Source: Gnetum montanum (Eukaryota > Streptophyta > Gnetopsida > Gnetales > Gnetaceae). Taken from it: DNA of 64,000 nucleotides. A model generated the notes under the pieces. It saw nothing but the letters and a program-made list of their open reading frames with translations, was not told where the DNA came from and did no database searches. Made by a program: the position numbers and the translations under genes. Position 1 is the first letter of the stretch. Every line of letters begins with the position of its first letter. This document shows, piece by piece, positions 47,701-59,500 of this stretch. The stretch is from positions 1,427,232 to 1,491,231 of the forward strand of contig MNCI01025042.1 in assembly GCA_015680685.1 (NCBI GenBank), given 5' to 3'.

Positions 47701-47775
47701 AGGTTTCTTGTGTTCTCATTTACTTTCTTAATCGTTGGGTTTCTGCTCTTTCCTTCATGCTTCTTGAGTGCCATA
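41799..47775 (-). pseudogene. Antisense spacer gene of D (seven exons)
   Basis: Minus-strand gene lying between protease and RT. Exons: 47775-47647 (ATG), 45434-44650, 44527-43480, 43380-about 43150, 43072-42932, 42799-about 42002, 41873-41799 (TAG). Donors include GTAGGC, GTAAAC, GTATGC and GTAAGA; acceptors TTGTAG, TTGTAG, TTATAG and TTTTAG. Exons 1-6 match those of G in order, length and protein. Shared blocks: KFIIDDP (exon 2), TLILKF and MHFAFF (exon 3), KDMI (exon 5), SSTW (exon 6). Exon 2 ends in a basic KKRK patch. Exon 6 is charged and helical. Several stops and one frame change show decay. Protein family not recognised; a role in element regulation is possible but inferred. Confidence 0.7.
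45435..47646 (-). other. First intron of D antisense gene
   Basis: 2.2 kb against 1.3 kb in G. The extra length may be a separate insertion at about 46054-47115, which starts TGTTGGAACAAA, has a palindromic ATATGATATCATATAT tract near 46455, and a plus-strand TATAAATACA at 46497. Its ends were not proved. Confidence 0.45.
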
Positions 47776-49470
47776 GTTGTTGCACCAACGTTGGAAATTT
47801 CTAAAAGCTAGGTAGCATGGAGGTTCAATGCTAGCTACAAGGAAGATTGGATGTTTCCATGCTAAAGATTAATGGTGTTTGCAACAAGAAATCTCTACTT
47901 GAGTTCTCTTCCAATGCATTATTTGTGCAAAGTCAAATTGTGATTGAAACTTATCAAAATTTGACATTAAAAACTTAATCTTAACCTAAATGCCCACGTT
48001 TCAATCCTAGTTATCAATTCAATGAACCATAACTTTAAGTGCACTAAAGTGAAAAGGGTGAATGTCTTTTCCACACTAGGATTGGTGGGAGTTAAGTTCA
48101 AAATTCCAAATTTGAAAATTTTTGGGTAGTGGACCCCACCATACATACACCTTTACTCCTAGCCTAGAAACTACATCAACATTGGGTTTTAACCCTTTGG
48201 GTACTTAGAATAATGTCCAAACCTTAACGCCCATGCATCCACATTCAGGATATCATGCCTAGCATGGATACATGCCTCCCACCTCCTAGAACCATTAAAA
48301 CCTTACTTTCTTGACAAATTTAGCAATTATAACCTACATTTTCAAACCTTGAGCTAGACATTAACGAAACTAGACATATTGGGTTTCCATGCTAGGGAAA
48401 CATTGTCTAATGTGGAAGAAAGGGGGTAACATCAATTATTATCCCCCAACATTTATCTAGCCTAAGTTTGATCCCCAAAGTAGGCCCACATGACCAAGAA
48501 CCCCTCCAAGCACCTAGGTAGCCCTAAAATCTCCTCAAATCCAATGGAAAGTACTCAAAACTCTGGGATTTCATGGTTCCATGCTGGGGGAGGTCTCATC
48601 CATGTTGAGAATCCTAGCCCTAGCATGGATGGATGGGGGAATGATCAAATTTACCTAAATCAACCACCTAGTAGCCATTTTTCAAGTCTAACACTTCCTT
48701 AGAGCTACCAATAACTTAGATTGACCTTAGAACAAGTTAATTTTTCACTCATAGCCTATTCCACACTAGTGAATCCTCCTTCCATGCTACCTAGTGTGGA
48801 GCTAGTGTGGAAACCCAAGGGGTATGCAAGAAAACCTAAGTTATGATGTAAAATAGCCAAAAATACCTACTCTTGTGACCCCTAAACCCTATTGGAACCC
48901 TATGGAGCTTTTGAATACTCAAAAAGTACTTAAAAATGACACAAAAATATCATCCCCCTCTCATCCACATTTGGGCCATCATGCCTACTGTGGAAGAAGT
49001 GGGGGTGATTACATGAGGCACCTCGAAGCCTCCAAGCTAGTGAATCTTAATACCAAGCACCAACTGTCAACACTAGCAACCCCAGAGGTTGACATGCATG
49101 GTTGATTGGATATCAAAATAGACTAGATTTAACATTCTTGGTTCATCCATGCTAGGGAAGACCTCTTCTATGCTACCCAGTGTGGAAACAATGTGGATGC
49201 AGCTAAGAAGATCAATGTAGGGTTTTTCATATGCTAGAAAAAAATGTCAAATTATCTTGTACTAACACTAGAATCTTTATAGCGTATCTAGAAGCCATCA
49301 AAATGCTAGAAATAAACAAAAATAAAGCCCCTAATGTTCTTCTATGATGGGGAGAATCTCATCCATGCTAAGCATCCAATCCCCAATGTGCATGAAAGAG
49401 GGGAAGCAAAAACTATAGAAGTTTACATGAAAATAAACTAACGTCCAAACTTGCCTAATAGCCTTATAGC
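47776..49470 (-). promoter_or_regulatory. Upstream region of D antisense gene with LTR-like words
   Basis: No ORF of note. It contains repeated CCATGCTAG / CTAGCATGG words (48250, 48390, 48580-48620, 48788, 49146, 49366) and two dyads: TCCATGCTA-CC-TAGTGTGGA at 48781-48800 and a close copy at 49168-49185. The same CTAGCATGGA word is repeated in the D LTR upstream of its TATA box. Confidence 0.5.
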
Positions 49471-49477
49471 CCTAAAC

Positions 49478-49830
49478 CATGGTCCACTAATGCCTAAAAC
49501 TAGCAACACCTAACCCTTTTTAACATATATTAGCCAAGTTTCATCATATGTAGCACAGTTTGCTTGATTTAGCCTTATTACATGAAGTTTCAACTTGTTT
49601 TTAGCCCATGTTGCATTGTTGAACTTCTTGACCTAGAATAGCCTTTACATAGCCTTATACTTTCTTTATCTACCATATTATAGACTTATTTTCCTTTAAT
49701 TATTTTTTTTATTGGTACCAAATAGTAGGGTTTGGCCTTCCTTGATCACCATTTTGCACCATGTGACCATGGCCTACTAAGGCCTTAAACTGGCATCATG
49801 GCCCACTAAGGCCTTAAACTAGCAAAACTA
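49478..49830 (+). repeat. Arrays between antisense gene and RT (D)
   Basis: One unit near 49485 (ATGCCTAAAACTAGCAACA) and two good units near 49770-49830 (CTAAGGCCTTAAACTGGCAT and CTAAGGCCTTAAACTAGCAA). Confidence 0.65.
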
Positions 49831-50004
49831 TGACCTTTATTAATCATTTGTAGCCTTATGTCTCATACTTCCATTTGTTTCACTTTTGTTTGTCCCTTAT
49901 CTTTGTTTACTTGTTTTTACTCTATATACAACCTTAGATGACCTTGTTTGCATTAGAATAGCATGTATTTACATAATTTTATGGCATTTTATCATTTTTT
50001 ACTT

Positions 50005-50016
50005 ACTTTTACCTAG
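50005..50016 (+). promoter_or_regulatory. Candidate 3' splice site before D RT
   Basis: ACTTTTACCTAG, good polypyrimidine context, 12 bases before an ATG at 50029. Same relative position as in A and G. Confidence 0.4.
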
Positions 50017-50028
50017 GTAGTAGTTAAT

Positions 50029-53000
50029 ATGATTTTGGTTGACATGAAAGACCTAACTATGAGTACCTAGGAGTAGATCAGTTTACCGTTGTGCTTACAT
50101 GGACTCCATGGTGATGTAGAACAATGTATTGACCCTAATTGCCTAGATCTTGGGCCATAGAGTCTTGTCAATTGCATAGCCTCAATAAAAAAACCTGTAG
50201 AATGACTTGAAAGCCTATTCAAAACCCTTAATGAAGAGATGAGTGACATAACTGAAGACTCTCTAGTTAAGGTTCCTATCACAACACAAAGTGGTGAGGA
50301 GAAAACCCTTAAACTAATTTCCTCACTGAAACCTCAATGGGCTCAAGACATCACCAAGGTCCTACAAGGAAATATCAAGGCCTTTGCCTAATCATATGAA
50401 GATATGCCAAGCCTAGGCCCACATATAGTATAACATAATATCATCGTAGACCCTAGCATTAGACCAGTTAAGCAAAATAGATGCAAAATTAGACTTCATT
50501 TGGTGTTAGCAATTCATGATGAGATCTCAAAGCTCTACCAAGCTAGTTTAATTAGGAGAATTAACTATGTAGAATGCATTTCCAACATAGTAGTAGTCCC
50601 TAATAAAAATAGAAGTATCCATATTTTCATTGATTTTTAAGACCTAAATAAAGTGACTATTAAGGATGACTTCCCTTTGCCTAGTATTGATCAACTTATC
50701 AATGCTACGACTGGACACGCCTTGTTGTCCTTTACGAATGGGTTCTTAGGATATAACCAAATTAAGATCAAACTATATCATTAACTTAGCATGATCTTCA
50801 TGACCTCTTGGAGTACCTTTTGCTATACCATGATGCCCTTTGACCTTAAGAACACAAGAGCAACTTATCAACAAGCCATGACCTATATCTTTAGCAATTA
50901 CATGCTAGGTTAGCTCAATGATTACATATATAATGTAGTTGTTAAGTCCAAAGTGGCTAATAACCATAATAATGACCTAGATATTGTGCTCAAATGATGC
51001 CTCAAGTATGAGATTAGGCTCAATCCTAAGAAAAATGTCTTTGGTGCTAGGACTAGGAAGATGCTTGGCTTTGTAGTATCTGAGGTAGGGATATCTATAG
51101 ATCCTAATAAGGTTAAGGCTATATCCAAATTAGTAGTGCCTACAAACTTTAAGGATATTTAAGGATTACAAGGAAAATTATAATTCATTCATAGGTTCAT
51201 CACTAGGCTTATCGATAAGTTACAACCCATGCAACACTAGCTTAGGAAAGGGGTTCACTATGAGTGGACGGTTTAATGCCAAGAGGCCTTTGAAAACCTT
51301 AAGCAAGAGTTGGCACAACTACCAATGATTTATCCTCTACAAGAGGGTAAAATGTTTTAGATCTACGTTACTATCTCTGACACATCCATTGCCTCTCTAC
51401 TCTATCAAAAATGTGATGATGAAGCAGAAATGCTAGTATACTACTTTAGCCATATGTTAGTTGCCCATGAGACCTGATACACTAAAATGGAGAAGTATTA
51501 TCTAACACTAGTCTTCTCATTAAAGAAGTGGAGACACTACCTCTTCAAGAGTCAAGTCAACATCATTTGTAAAGATAATGTGCTTAGAGCCATAATGACA
51601 AAATCTATGAAGGTAGCTATATAGCCCGATGTAAAGCCATAACTAAGAAGTTAAATCTTCATTATATCTCTTAATCCTCAATGAAAGGTCAAGGTATAGC
51701 AATACAACTTATAGTGTCACCTATTGATGACCAAGCAACCATAGATACTGAGTTCCTTGATGAGCACATTAATGCTGTTAGCCAAGTGCCTAAGGATTAT
51801 GAGGTGGTCATGCACTTTCAAAGAGCTTCAACTACCCATGTGTCTAGTGCCACCATCATCCTAACATTCCCATCTAGTGAACTCTGATCCTTTGCCCATC
51901 ATTTTGTGTTTCCATGCATCAACAACATAGTGGAGTATGAGGATTTGATCAGAGGGATGATTGTTGCTCATGACCTAGGAATTAGATGCATAATAACTAA
52001 AGTCAATTTACAACTTGTGGTTAATGAAGTAATCAAGGTCTATGTGTGTAAAGTCAAACACTTACAACCTTACTATAACCTAGGAAAGAAATTGTTGCAA
52101 CAATTTACAAATAATAATATCTAGCACATACCCCAAAATGAGAATGTCATAGTTGATGTAATTACAATGTTAGCCCTTAGTGTTACATGATATGTGTTTA
52201 GTAAGTTTCCCATCTTAATTGTGGACTGTGCTATTTCCATCATGTAGAATGTTGAGGATACCTTTATGGCCATCATTCATGTTGCTCCTACTAGAAAGTG
52301 GTATGGTGATATCAAATTTTACCTTATGCATGATGAATTCTCACAAGACCTAACTACTACTCAAAGGACGTTGTACGTAAACACTCTTAGTAGTATGCCA
52401 TTGTAGGTGATAACACATTATGTTGACAATCATATGATGACATATTACTAAAGTGCTTAGGTAAAACTAAAGCTAGAATAGTCATAGAGGAGGTTTACAA
52501 AGGTGTTTGTGAAGCACATATAGAACCTAGAGCTATGATAGCTAAGATTAGATGGTTAGGCTACTACTGGCCCCATATGAAAAGTGACTACATGTAGAAG
52601 TTTAAGTGATGTGACATGTACCAAGGGCATAGTAACCTAATACATGTATTAATGACTGAGTTGCACACTACTCAAATCACTTTGTCATTTCAATGATGGG
52701 GGTTGCATATCATTGGACTAATTCCTAAGTCTTCTATAGGAAATAGCTTCATCATCATCACAACTAAATACTTTACAAAGTGGGTTGAGGCTATTTCCCT
52801 AAGGAAGACTACATCCGACCAAGTCTACAAGTTTATCTTGGATAACATTATAACCCATTTTGACATACCCATGATCATAATTATAGAAAATGGATCATAA
52901 TTTAGTAGCCATGAAATAAAATATTTATATCACAACCTAGGAATTAACCATTCTTTTTAATCACCTTATTCCCCTCAAGCCAATGAAGAAGCAGAAGCCA

Positions 53001-53518
53001 ACAATAAGGCCATCATCAACTTGCTCAAGAAGATGCTCAACAATACCAAGCACAAATGGAATGAGCTACTCATCCATGCACTTTGGGCCTATTGTACAAC
53101 TTGCCACATGACAACTGGTGTAATACCATATAGCTTGGTTTATGATTTTGAAGCTATTTTACCTCTTGATTTATAGGTGTCATCACTTCGAGTAGCCTTG
53201 GCTAACTTCATCAATGATGAGCATAATAAGGAATTGTTGATCGTGGTTCCAGACACAGTGGAGAAGCAACATATGCAAGTGCTTGCTCACATCACACACT
53301 ATCAAGAGAGGTAGAAAGAGAAACACCATCATAACTTGACCAAGCATACGATTAAGAAGAATGATCTAGTCCTCAAGGTCATCTGTGAACATGTAGATAA
53401 ATTATCAACCACCTGGGAAGGATCCTTCCTTGTCATTAGAGCCTATGGAAACAAAGAATTTAGGGTAGTTGACATGGATGGGAATGATCTAGCCAATCTA
53501 GTCAATCATCCTATCTAA
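50029..53518 (+). pseudogene. RT-RNase H-archaeal RNase H-integrase of D
   Basis: Collinear with A. RT carries DDFPLPSIDQL; the catalytic YVDD has become YIYN at 50923-50934. First RNase H about 51360-51640. Archaeal-type RNase H about 51760-52160 (VEYEDLIRG, NLQLVVNEV). Integrase: the first catalytic D is H (LHIIGL), the second is E (IENGS), the third E is kept (near 52989). The C-terminal domain has KKNDLVLKVI and WEGSFLV (53350-53440). Many stops. Clearly inactive. Confidence 0.85.
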
Positions 53519-53569
53519 AGCCATAGTACATGTAGCCAATGATCATCAATAAGCAAGCCTACTTTAACA

Positions 53570-53720
53570 CAACCTACAAGGGCCTAAAACTAGTGACACA
53601 ACTTGTTGAGGCCTTAAACTGACACCATGATCTTCTATGATCTTAAATTGAAACCATGGCCTACCAAGGCCTAAAATTGGTATCATGTCCCACCATGCCC
53701 TTAAACTAGCAACATTGGTG
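53570..53720 (+). repeat. Array after integrase (D)
   Basis: Five units, e.g. GAGGCCTTAAACTGACACCA and TGCCCTTAAACTAGCAAC, 25-35 bp apart, 50 bases after the integrase stop. Confidence 0.75.
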
Positions 53721-54586
53721 GCTTGGGTAGCTTGGTTTTATCTTTTCATATGTCCTATATATGTATTGTAATATTGTAACATGTTCTGTTTGCTTAGTTT
53801 TCTTATCATTTTGGAGTTGTGTTTCTAGGATGAAGCTTGGGGACAATGCAACCCATCATGGCAACAAGCCATCACATGACCTTGATGTGTAAGATTTGAT
53901 GACTTTATGTTGCCATGTCAAGAGTGCTTGTACCATTTCCCTCCATCTAATAGCACTCCTTGAGCCCATCCTTGTAGCCTCATTATGACCCTCCATGCCT
54001 TGAGAAACAATGTTGACCAACATGTGGCATTCATGCATTATAGCCATATCTTCAATAAGCTCCATCCTCAATTCTACTTGAATGTAACATAGCTTATTCA
54101 GTGGGAAGCCATTAAGTCCATCGAGAGTAACATATCTTGTTCAATGGAAAAACCAAGTCCATTGGGTGTAATGCAACTCACTCAGTATGAAAACTAGATC
54201 TACTTAACCTTAGAAAAGAAACCTAATAAAGGTTTTACCCCATACAAAAAAAAAAAGAAGGGAAGCAAATTTCCAAGATGCTAAATGGCCAAATGAATCC
54301 TCAAAGCCTAATGACCAAAGTAACCTTGGAGTGAAGTGACTGGATCCTCAAATGCATTTTCCAAGTGACCAACACTTCAAAACATGTTCATACCATGCTA
54401 TAGCCATGATGTCAACACCTAGGATGCATTGTTAGCCTCCATGACCATCTTCCTAATGACCTCATTACCATCCCATCATCATAACCTTATCCCATCATCA
54501 CAAGCACTCTTCAACATGGTTTAACATGATTGGATCAAGCATGGAGAGGGAACCTTGGTGGTGGACTTGTAGTCATGCTTTATATT
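53721..54586 (+). other. 3' untranslated region of D
   Basis: Carries the TCATTTTGGAGTTGTG / TTTCTAGGATGAAGC phrase near 53810, shared with A and C. No conserved ORF. Confidence 0.5.
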
Positions 54587-54639
54587 CTTTGTCGATGCCT
54601 CTCAAGTCAATGTTCCAGACACCAACAAAGAGGAACCAA
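54587..54639 (+). other. Hairpin and polypurine tract of D
   Basis: CTTTGTCGATGCCT (54587-54600) against AGACACCAACAAAG (54617-54630), paired at most positions. The purine tract ACAAAGAGGAACCAA ends at the LTR. Confidence 0.65.
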
Positions 54640-55826
54640 TAAAAAACCACAAAATTTTCCATATTGTAACTAATTTTCATCATGTAGCCTTCACCACATG
54701 AAACTTGAGGTAAAACTTTATTGTAAACATGAGGATTGTGATCCACGGTGGCTAACCTCACATGTTTCACACTTTTGGGGCTAAAATGCATCATACATTA
54801 TCAAAGCCTCATTCCCCAAGTGAAAAAGTCACATAGTGTCTACATTTGGGCTTGGGGTGGTAAAAAATGCATTTTAGGATACCAAAAATGATAGTTTAAT
54901 GGGTTTTATGGAGGGTATACACTTTTCTACATTGGAAACACTTGCAAGGGGTAAATCTCATGCATCCCTAGCATGGAGGGATGGGGGTCATCCCCTTAGC
55001 ATGGAAACTTCACCACCTAGCATGGAGACTACATGCACAATGTGGAAACATTCCTTCCTTAGCATTGAAGTTTTTCCCCATTGTGGAGGCTCTACCCTCA
55101 TCATGGAAATTGCATGCCCCTAGCATGGAAGCAACATGAGTAAGATTTTTTACATTCTAATGACTTCAAAGTTGACCAACCACTTGAACGTGGAAGATTA
55201 AAGGCCCAGCATCGAAGATTTGCCTCCAATGTAGAAGGTGTGGCCCTGTTACTATTTATAGTAAATGGAATGGCCATGGGGGTTTAGCACTTACTATATA
55301 GAGTAACCCCCCAAATTTGGGAACCCATCTCACTTGTACATGGCAGAAATTTGCAATAATTTTCTATAGCCAATTTGTAGCAAAATTCATGGCCCAAAAC
55401 CCCAACACCCTTTTGAGCTACCACACTTTAGCATTTTCAAGCACATAATAATCTTGGCATCCAAGGTCTCTTGCAACACTTGCAAAACACATATTCTTGG
55501 AGCCTCATAGCATGGAACCCCTACAACCCTATTACCCCCCTTGTTACCTCCTTGAGACTCATGGGTTTTTAGTTTTAACACTATATTTCTATGATCCCAA
55601 ATCCCTAGTATGGAGCAATTTTATAGCCAAACTTTCCACTCTCCTCACCCCTAGCAGTGACCCAAGTTTCAAATCTAAATTTGTAACAAAGAAGGTTCAA
55701 AAGCATCAGGAGTGACTAAACATCCGAATCATGGAGCAGATTACATTGGCTTGAATGACCTCTAAACTTCTACACCAATGAACCTTCCTTTGCTCTCTCA
55801 TAGGCATTTCTTGTACACATTTTAGA
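54640..55826 (+). repeat. 3' LTR of D, truncated
   Basis: Matches the first roughly 1,190 bp of the 5' LTR (to about 36400) and then stops matching. The last 0.27 kb, including the LTR terminus, is absent, so no target duplication can be scored. Confidence 0.8.
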
Positions 55827-55835
55827 AAGGGTTAA

Positions 55836-55897
55836 CTACACATTTCAGAAAGAATAGTGAAGCCAATTCTTGGATAGTGTAGTTAACCAAAATAATT
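55836..55897. repeat. 60-bp fold-back at the truncated LTR edge
   Basis: GGTTAACTACAC near the left end and GTGTAGTTAACC near the right end form a perfect 12-base inverted repeat; AAGAAT and ATTCTT extend the pairing inside. It sits within about 10 bases of the point where D LTR homology ends. It could be a tiny MITE-like insertion or a repair scar. Confidence 0.6.
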
Positions 55898-56504
55898 GAT
55901 TTGGTCATAGGTTTCAACCTTTCTTGGTGTTCGGTATATTCCAATGTTGACACCTAGTTTCTAATTTTGGTATGAAGGTTTATGGCTTCAACATGTTGTG
56001 GATGGATGGCTAGGAGGTAGGATTTGGTCGTGATTAAGGCTTGGAATCCATTTCAAGGCTTTTTAAGGACTTAATCCTAGCATAGTTCCTGTAGGAAGAT
56101 TTTAATTCTAATGTATTAGGATTTTTATTGGTTTATTTGGGAGGCACCTAGTGGGATCCATCCATGTTTAAATTGTTAAAATAAATTAATTTTCCCACTA
56201 ACCCAATGTAGTTTCCACTTTTTAATTATGAACATGGAGTTATGCAGGAGTTGCATGGGTGTTTTGGGAATGGGGTTTGAATTGAGAACACATAAGTGTT
56301 AAAACAATTACCACATATCAATTTTACCAATATTCATTCTCACAACTCATTTTGATAGCACATAGCACCAAAGCTATTTCATCAGTATTATTCCAAATCT
56401 AATCTACCTATAGCGTAGCTTTGCCATTCTTCCCCAAGGAACAATGTAGTTGCAAGGAAGTTGGAGGAGGATATGAAGATTTTCAATTATTTTTTTAATC
56501 AAAG
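55898..56504 (+). other. G spacer upstream of its extra gene
   Basis: No ORF or clear repeat. It lies just 5' of the first exon of the G spacer gene and should contain its proximal promoter if the model is right. Confidence 0.4.
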
Positions 56505-59500
56505 ATGTTTAAGAGAAGCATGACTATAAGGAAAACTATAGCTTTGGAGGAGGTAGACACTACTACCAAAGAAATTTCAAGTCTATCATGGCCTCTACTA
56601 GAAGAGGGCTCCTCTATCATTCCTGCTAAGTACCCCCTCCTAGCTATTTCTTAATAGTTTTTGGCCTGGAACTTAGGCGTTTTGTGCCATATAGGCTTGT
56701 TGTTTGAATAAAATTTTCTTTTGTAGATTTCACATGTTTTATTTAGGTTATGCTTATGTGTTCATAGTATTTATGTGGCCTTAGGGCTTGACTGGTTTTA
56801 AATTTTTTATCCAAGCCATTCTATGCATTTTCACCATTTTCTACTGAAAAAAGTTCTGCCACTTTTCAATTTTTTTATAAGAAGTTGGCTTGGAATTTTT
56901 GCTTAGTAGAATCATAGGGCTATTGCCTACAATTTATTGGTTGAATTAGTTATGGAATTACTAAATTTTGATCTACAGTTAATTTTTATGAATTTTTTTG
57001 TAGGTAAGTGAACATTGAAATTTTGAGTGTTTATTATTTTTAACCCTTCAAAATTGATAGTGCTGACACTAGAAAAAGACTTTTCTACCAATATCCTAGC
57101 TTCCTGGGGATTCTTGGGATTGTCTTGGAGAATTTGGCATTAGTTTCAATATTTTAAAAAAAAATCATATATTTTTGAAGGCTCTCATTATAGTTATTTT
57201 TTAACAGTTTGGGTTTTTTTACAAAATTTGAAAGTGATTTTTGGTTGTTGTATGAAATTTATCCCAAGCCTAAAACTATAGTTTTGATGTAAAATTTTTT
57301 ATATATTCAATAGTTAGACTTAGAGAAAAGTTTTAGTAGAAAGTTATCATTTTTTAGTTGGTGTTAACTGCCCTTATACAATTAGAGTTCTAATTTTTGG
57401 AACTGAAAAATCCCCCAGGATGGATGAGTATTGTTGGTCACTTTTTGGTACTTTTCATGGATGTTTTAAACCTCTACTAGTTATTTACATGTTTTTTTTA
57501 TTTTCAATAGTTTTTATGATTTTTTAAAATTTTCAACTAGTCTCCCTAGAGTTTTTGCTATAGCTAATTTCACTATAAACTAGGATTTTTGGTTGAAATT
57601 TTGTTAAATTAAAGTTGAAAATTTGGTAGCTATTGTTGTGGGTTATACTTCAATACAAGCTAATTCCCATGGTTCCAAATTTTTACATAATATTTGTGTA
57701 ATTTTTATGTATATTTTTACCATGAGATTGCAATCAGTGTTAATGGGCCACTTAGTCTATATGTTTAATTTTTGGTGAAATTTTGTTTTGATTTTAAAGG
57801 TTGAAGACTGTGAATTTTATTGTCTTCTTTAATTTGAAAACATTAACATTATGGCTGTAATTTTTTGGTTATTTTATGATTATTTAATTTTAGTTATGAT
57901 AATGTGAGATTTTAATGGTAATTGTTGGGTTGTGCAAGGCCTTCCTGAAATTCATCCTCATGCTAATCGAGCTAGTTGGACTCTTATGTTACATCCACAC
58001 ACCAAGGTCCAGCAACTCACCTACTGATATGGTGTTGGATTGAAGCTCCCACTTGTTTAGGCTAGGGAAAAAATGGTTCTTGGCCCTCCTACTACAAAAT
58101 TTCAATCTCATGATGTAGTCACACTTAGCATCTAAAACAGCAGCCATAATTATGAAAACCTTACTATTCCACTCCGCAAACTTCATCATCAAGTTCATAA
58201 TTGATGATCCTAATACTCATGTTGAGGGTGAACAATTCAACAACATATACACTAGGGACACACATCAGTTATTCAAAGTCTAGGATATGCCCAAATTCAT
58301 CTAATATAATTCCAACAACATGTTATTGGTTGGTCACTACATCAACACATTATTCTAGAACCCTCTTGGTACTATCTACTATGTGGAAGGCAACATGTAA
58401 CTTTAGGTTTTTGGTTTACTTATTGGTTTCATTAGGACACTTGGGATTAACAATTTTATTTGAGGTGGGATGCTTGCATGTACAAGGTAGATGATAAAAG
58501 GTTGATTAAGAGTGACCATCTTTTACCCTTGGCTTAAACATCCTTGGAGGTCTTTGCCAAAAGCCCTATAGTGATGTTCATAGTGATGGCACAGTTCAAG
58601 GATGACTTTGGTAGATATACATCATGCTATTCCTAAGCCTATCATAGGTGCCTAGCTAATGGGATGGCTCATAGTTGGTGGGGTATCCTTAATTTGGATG
58701 CCTAGACACATATACCCCTTAGGGTCCCCACACTACCTTCTTTCAATAGGAAAAGTAAGAATTTATATTTTTGTTTATTGTATTTTTTTATGTAATGTCA
58801 ATGTTTTTAGTTATACTATTGTTGGGTTATCTACGAGGTAATTATTTTATTGGTTTTATCAATTTGGCTATAAGTTTTTTTTTAATTTGTTATATTTGTT
58901 ATATTTTTATCATATATGGCGATACCTTTGACAAAGCTAATGATTTATCTTCGTTGTGTTGTAGGGGTTGCGTCATCATCTACTATTGCTATGATTACTT
59001 CAAGACGTGCTAAGGAGACACTTATCCTTAAGTTTGACAAGGTGGATGTAGTGCAACATTAATTAGCCAACCAAGATCCTAGGGAGATCTAGGTAAGGAT
59101 CACTAGTGAAGGTTTGCTTGACTTGTACATGGCTCCTATCCCAATCATCCTTACACTTGATATGGTGAATGTCATCAACTCCTTTAACAAAGGAGTGAAC
59201 AAATTCATCACCCAAGATCATGGTATGCCTGTCATAGTGGCCATCAATGAATCTACCTTCAATGACCTCTTTGGTAGCCCTTATGAGGGGATGAAGGTTG
59301 CTACCAAGCCAAGGAAATAGCTAGACTAGCAAAAGGAGATGGAAGAATGGCTAGACACTCATTGTAGCCACTATGGATTGACTCTAAATGATTACTAGGT
59401 TATGGAGGCAAATGAGATGTGCCCATTATTCTAGTTCTGGGCTTTCCCAAAGTTACTTGAAGATCCTGAGTATTGAACAAGCATGAACCATGAAAAGGGT

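Larger units (their letters stand above)
35206..55826 (+). mobile_element. Tat-lineage element D with antisense gene
   Basis: 5' LTR 35206-36665, primer-binding site, gag-protease about 37372-41075, array, minus-strand gene 47775-41799, upstream repeat region, arrays, RT-integrase about 50029-53518, array, 3' region, hairpin/polypurine tract, 3' LTR from 54640 truncated near 55826. Inserted in the spacer of element G. All coding parts carry stops. Confidence 0.85.
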
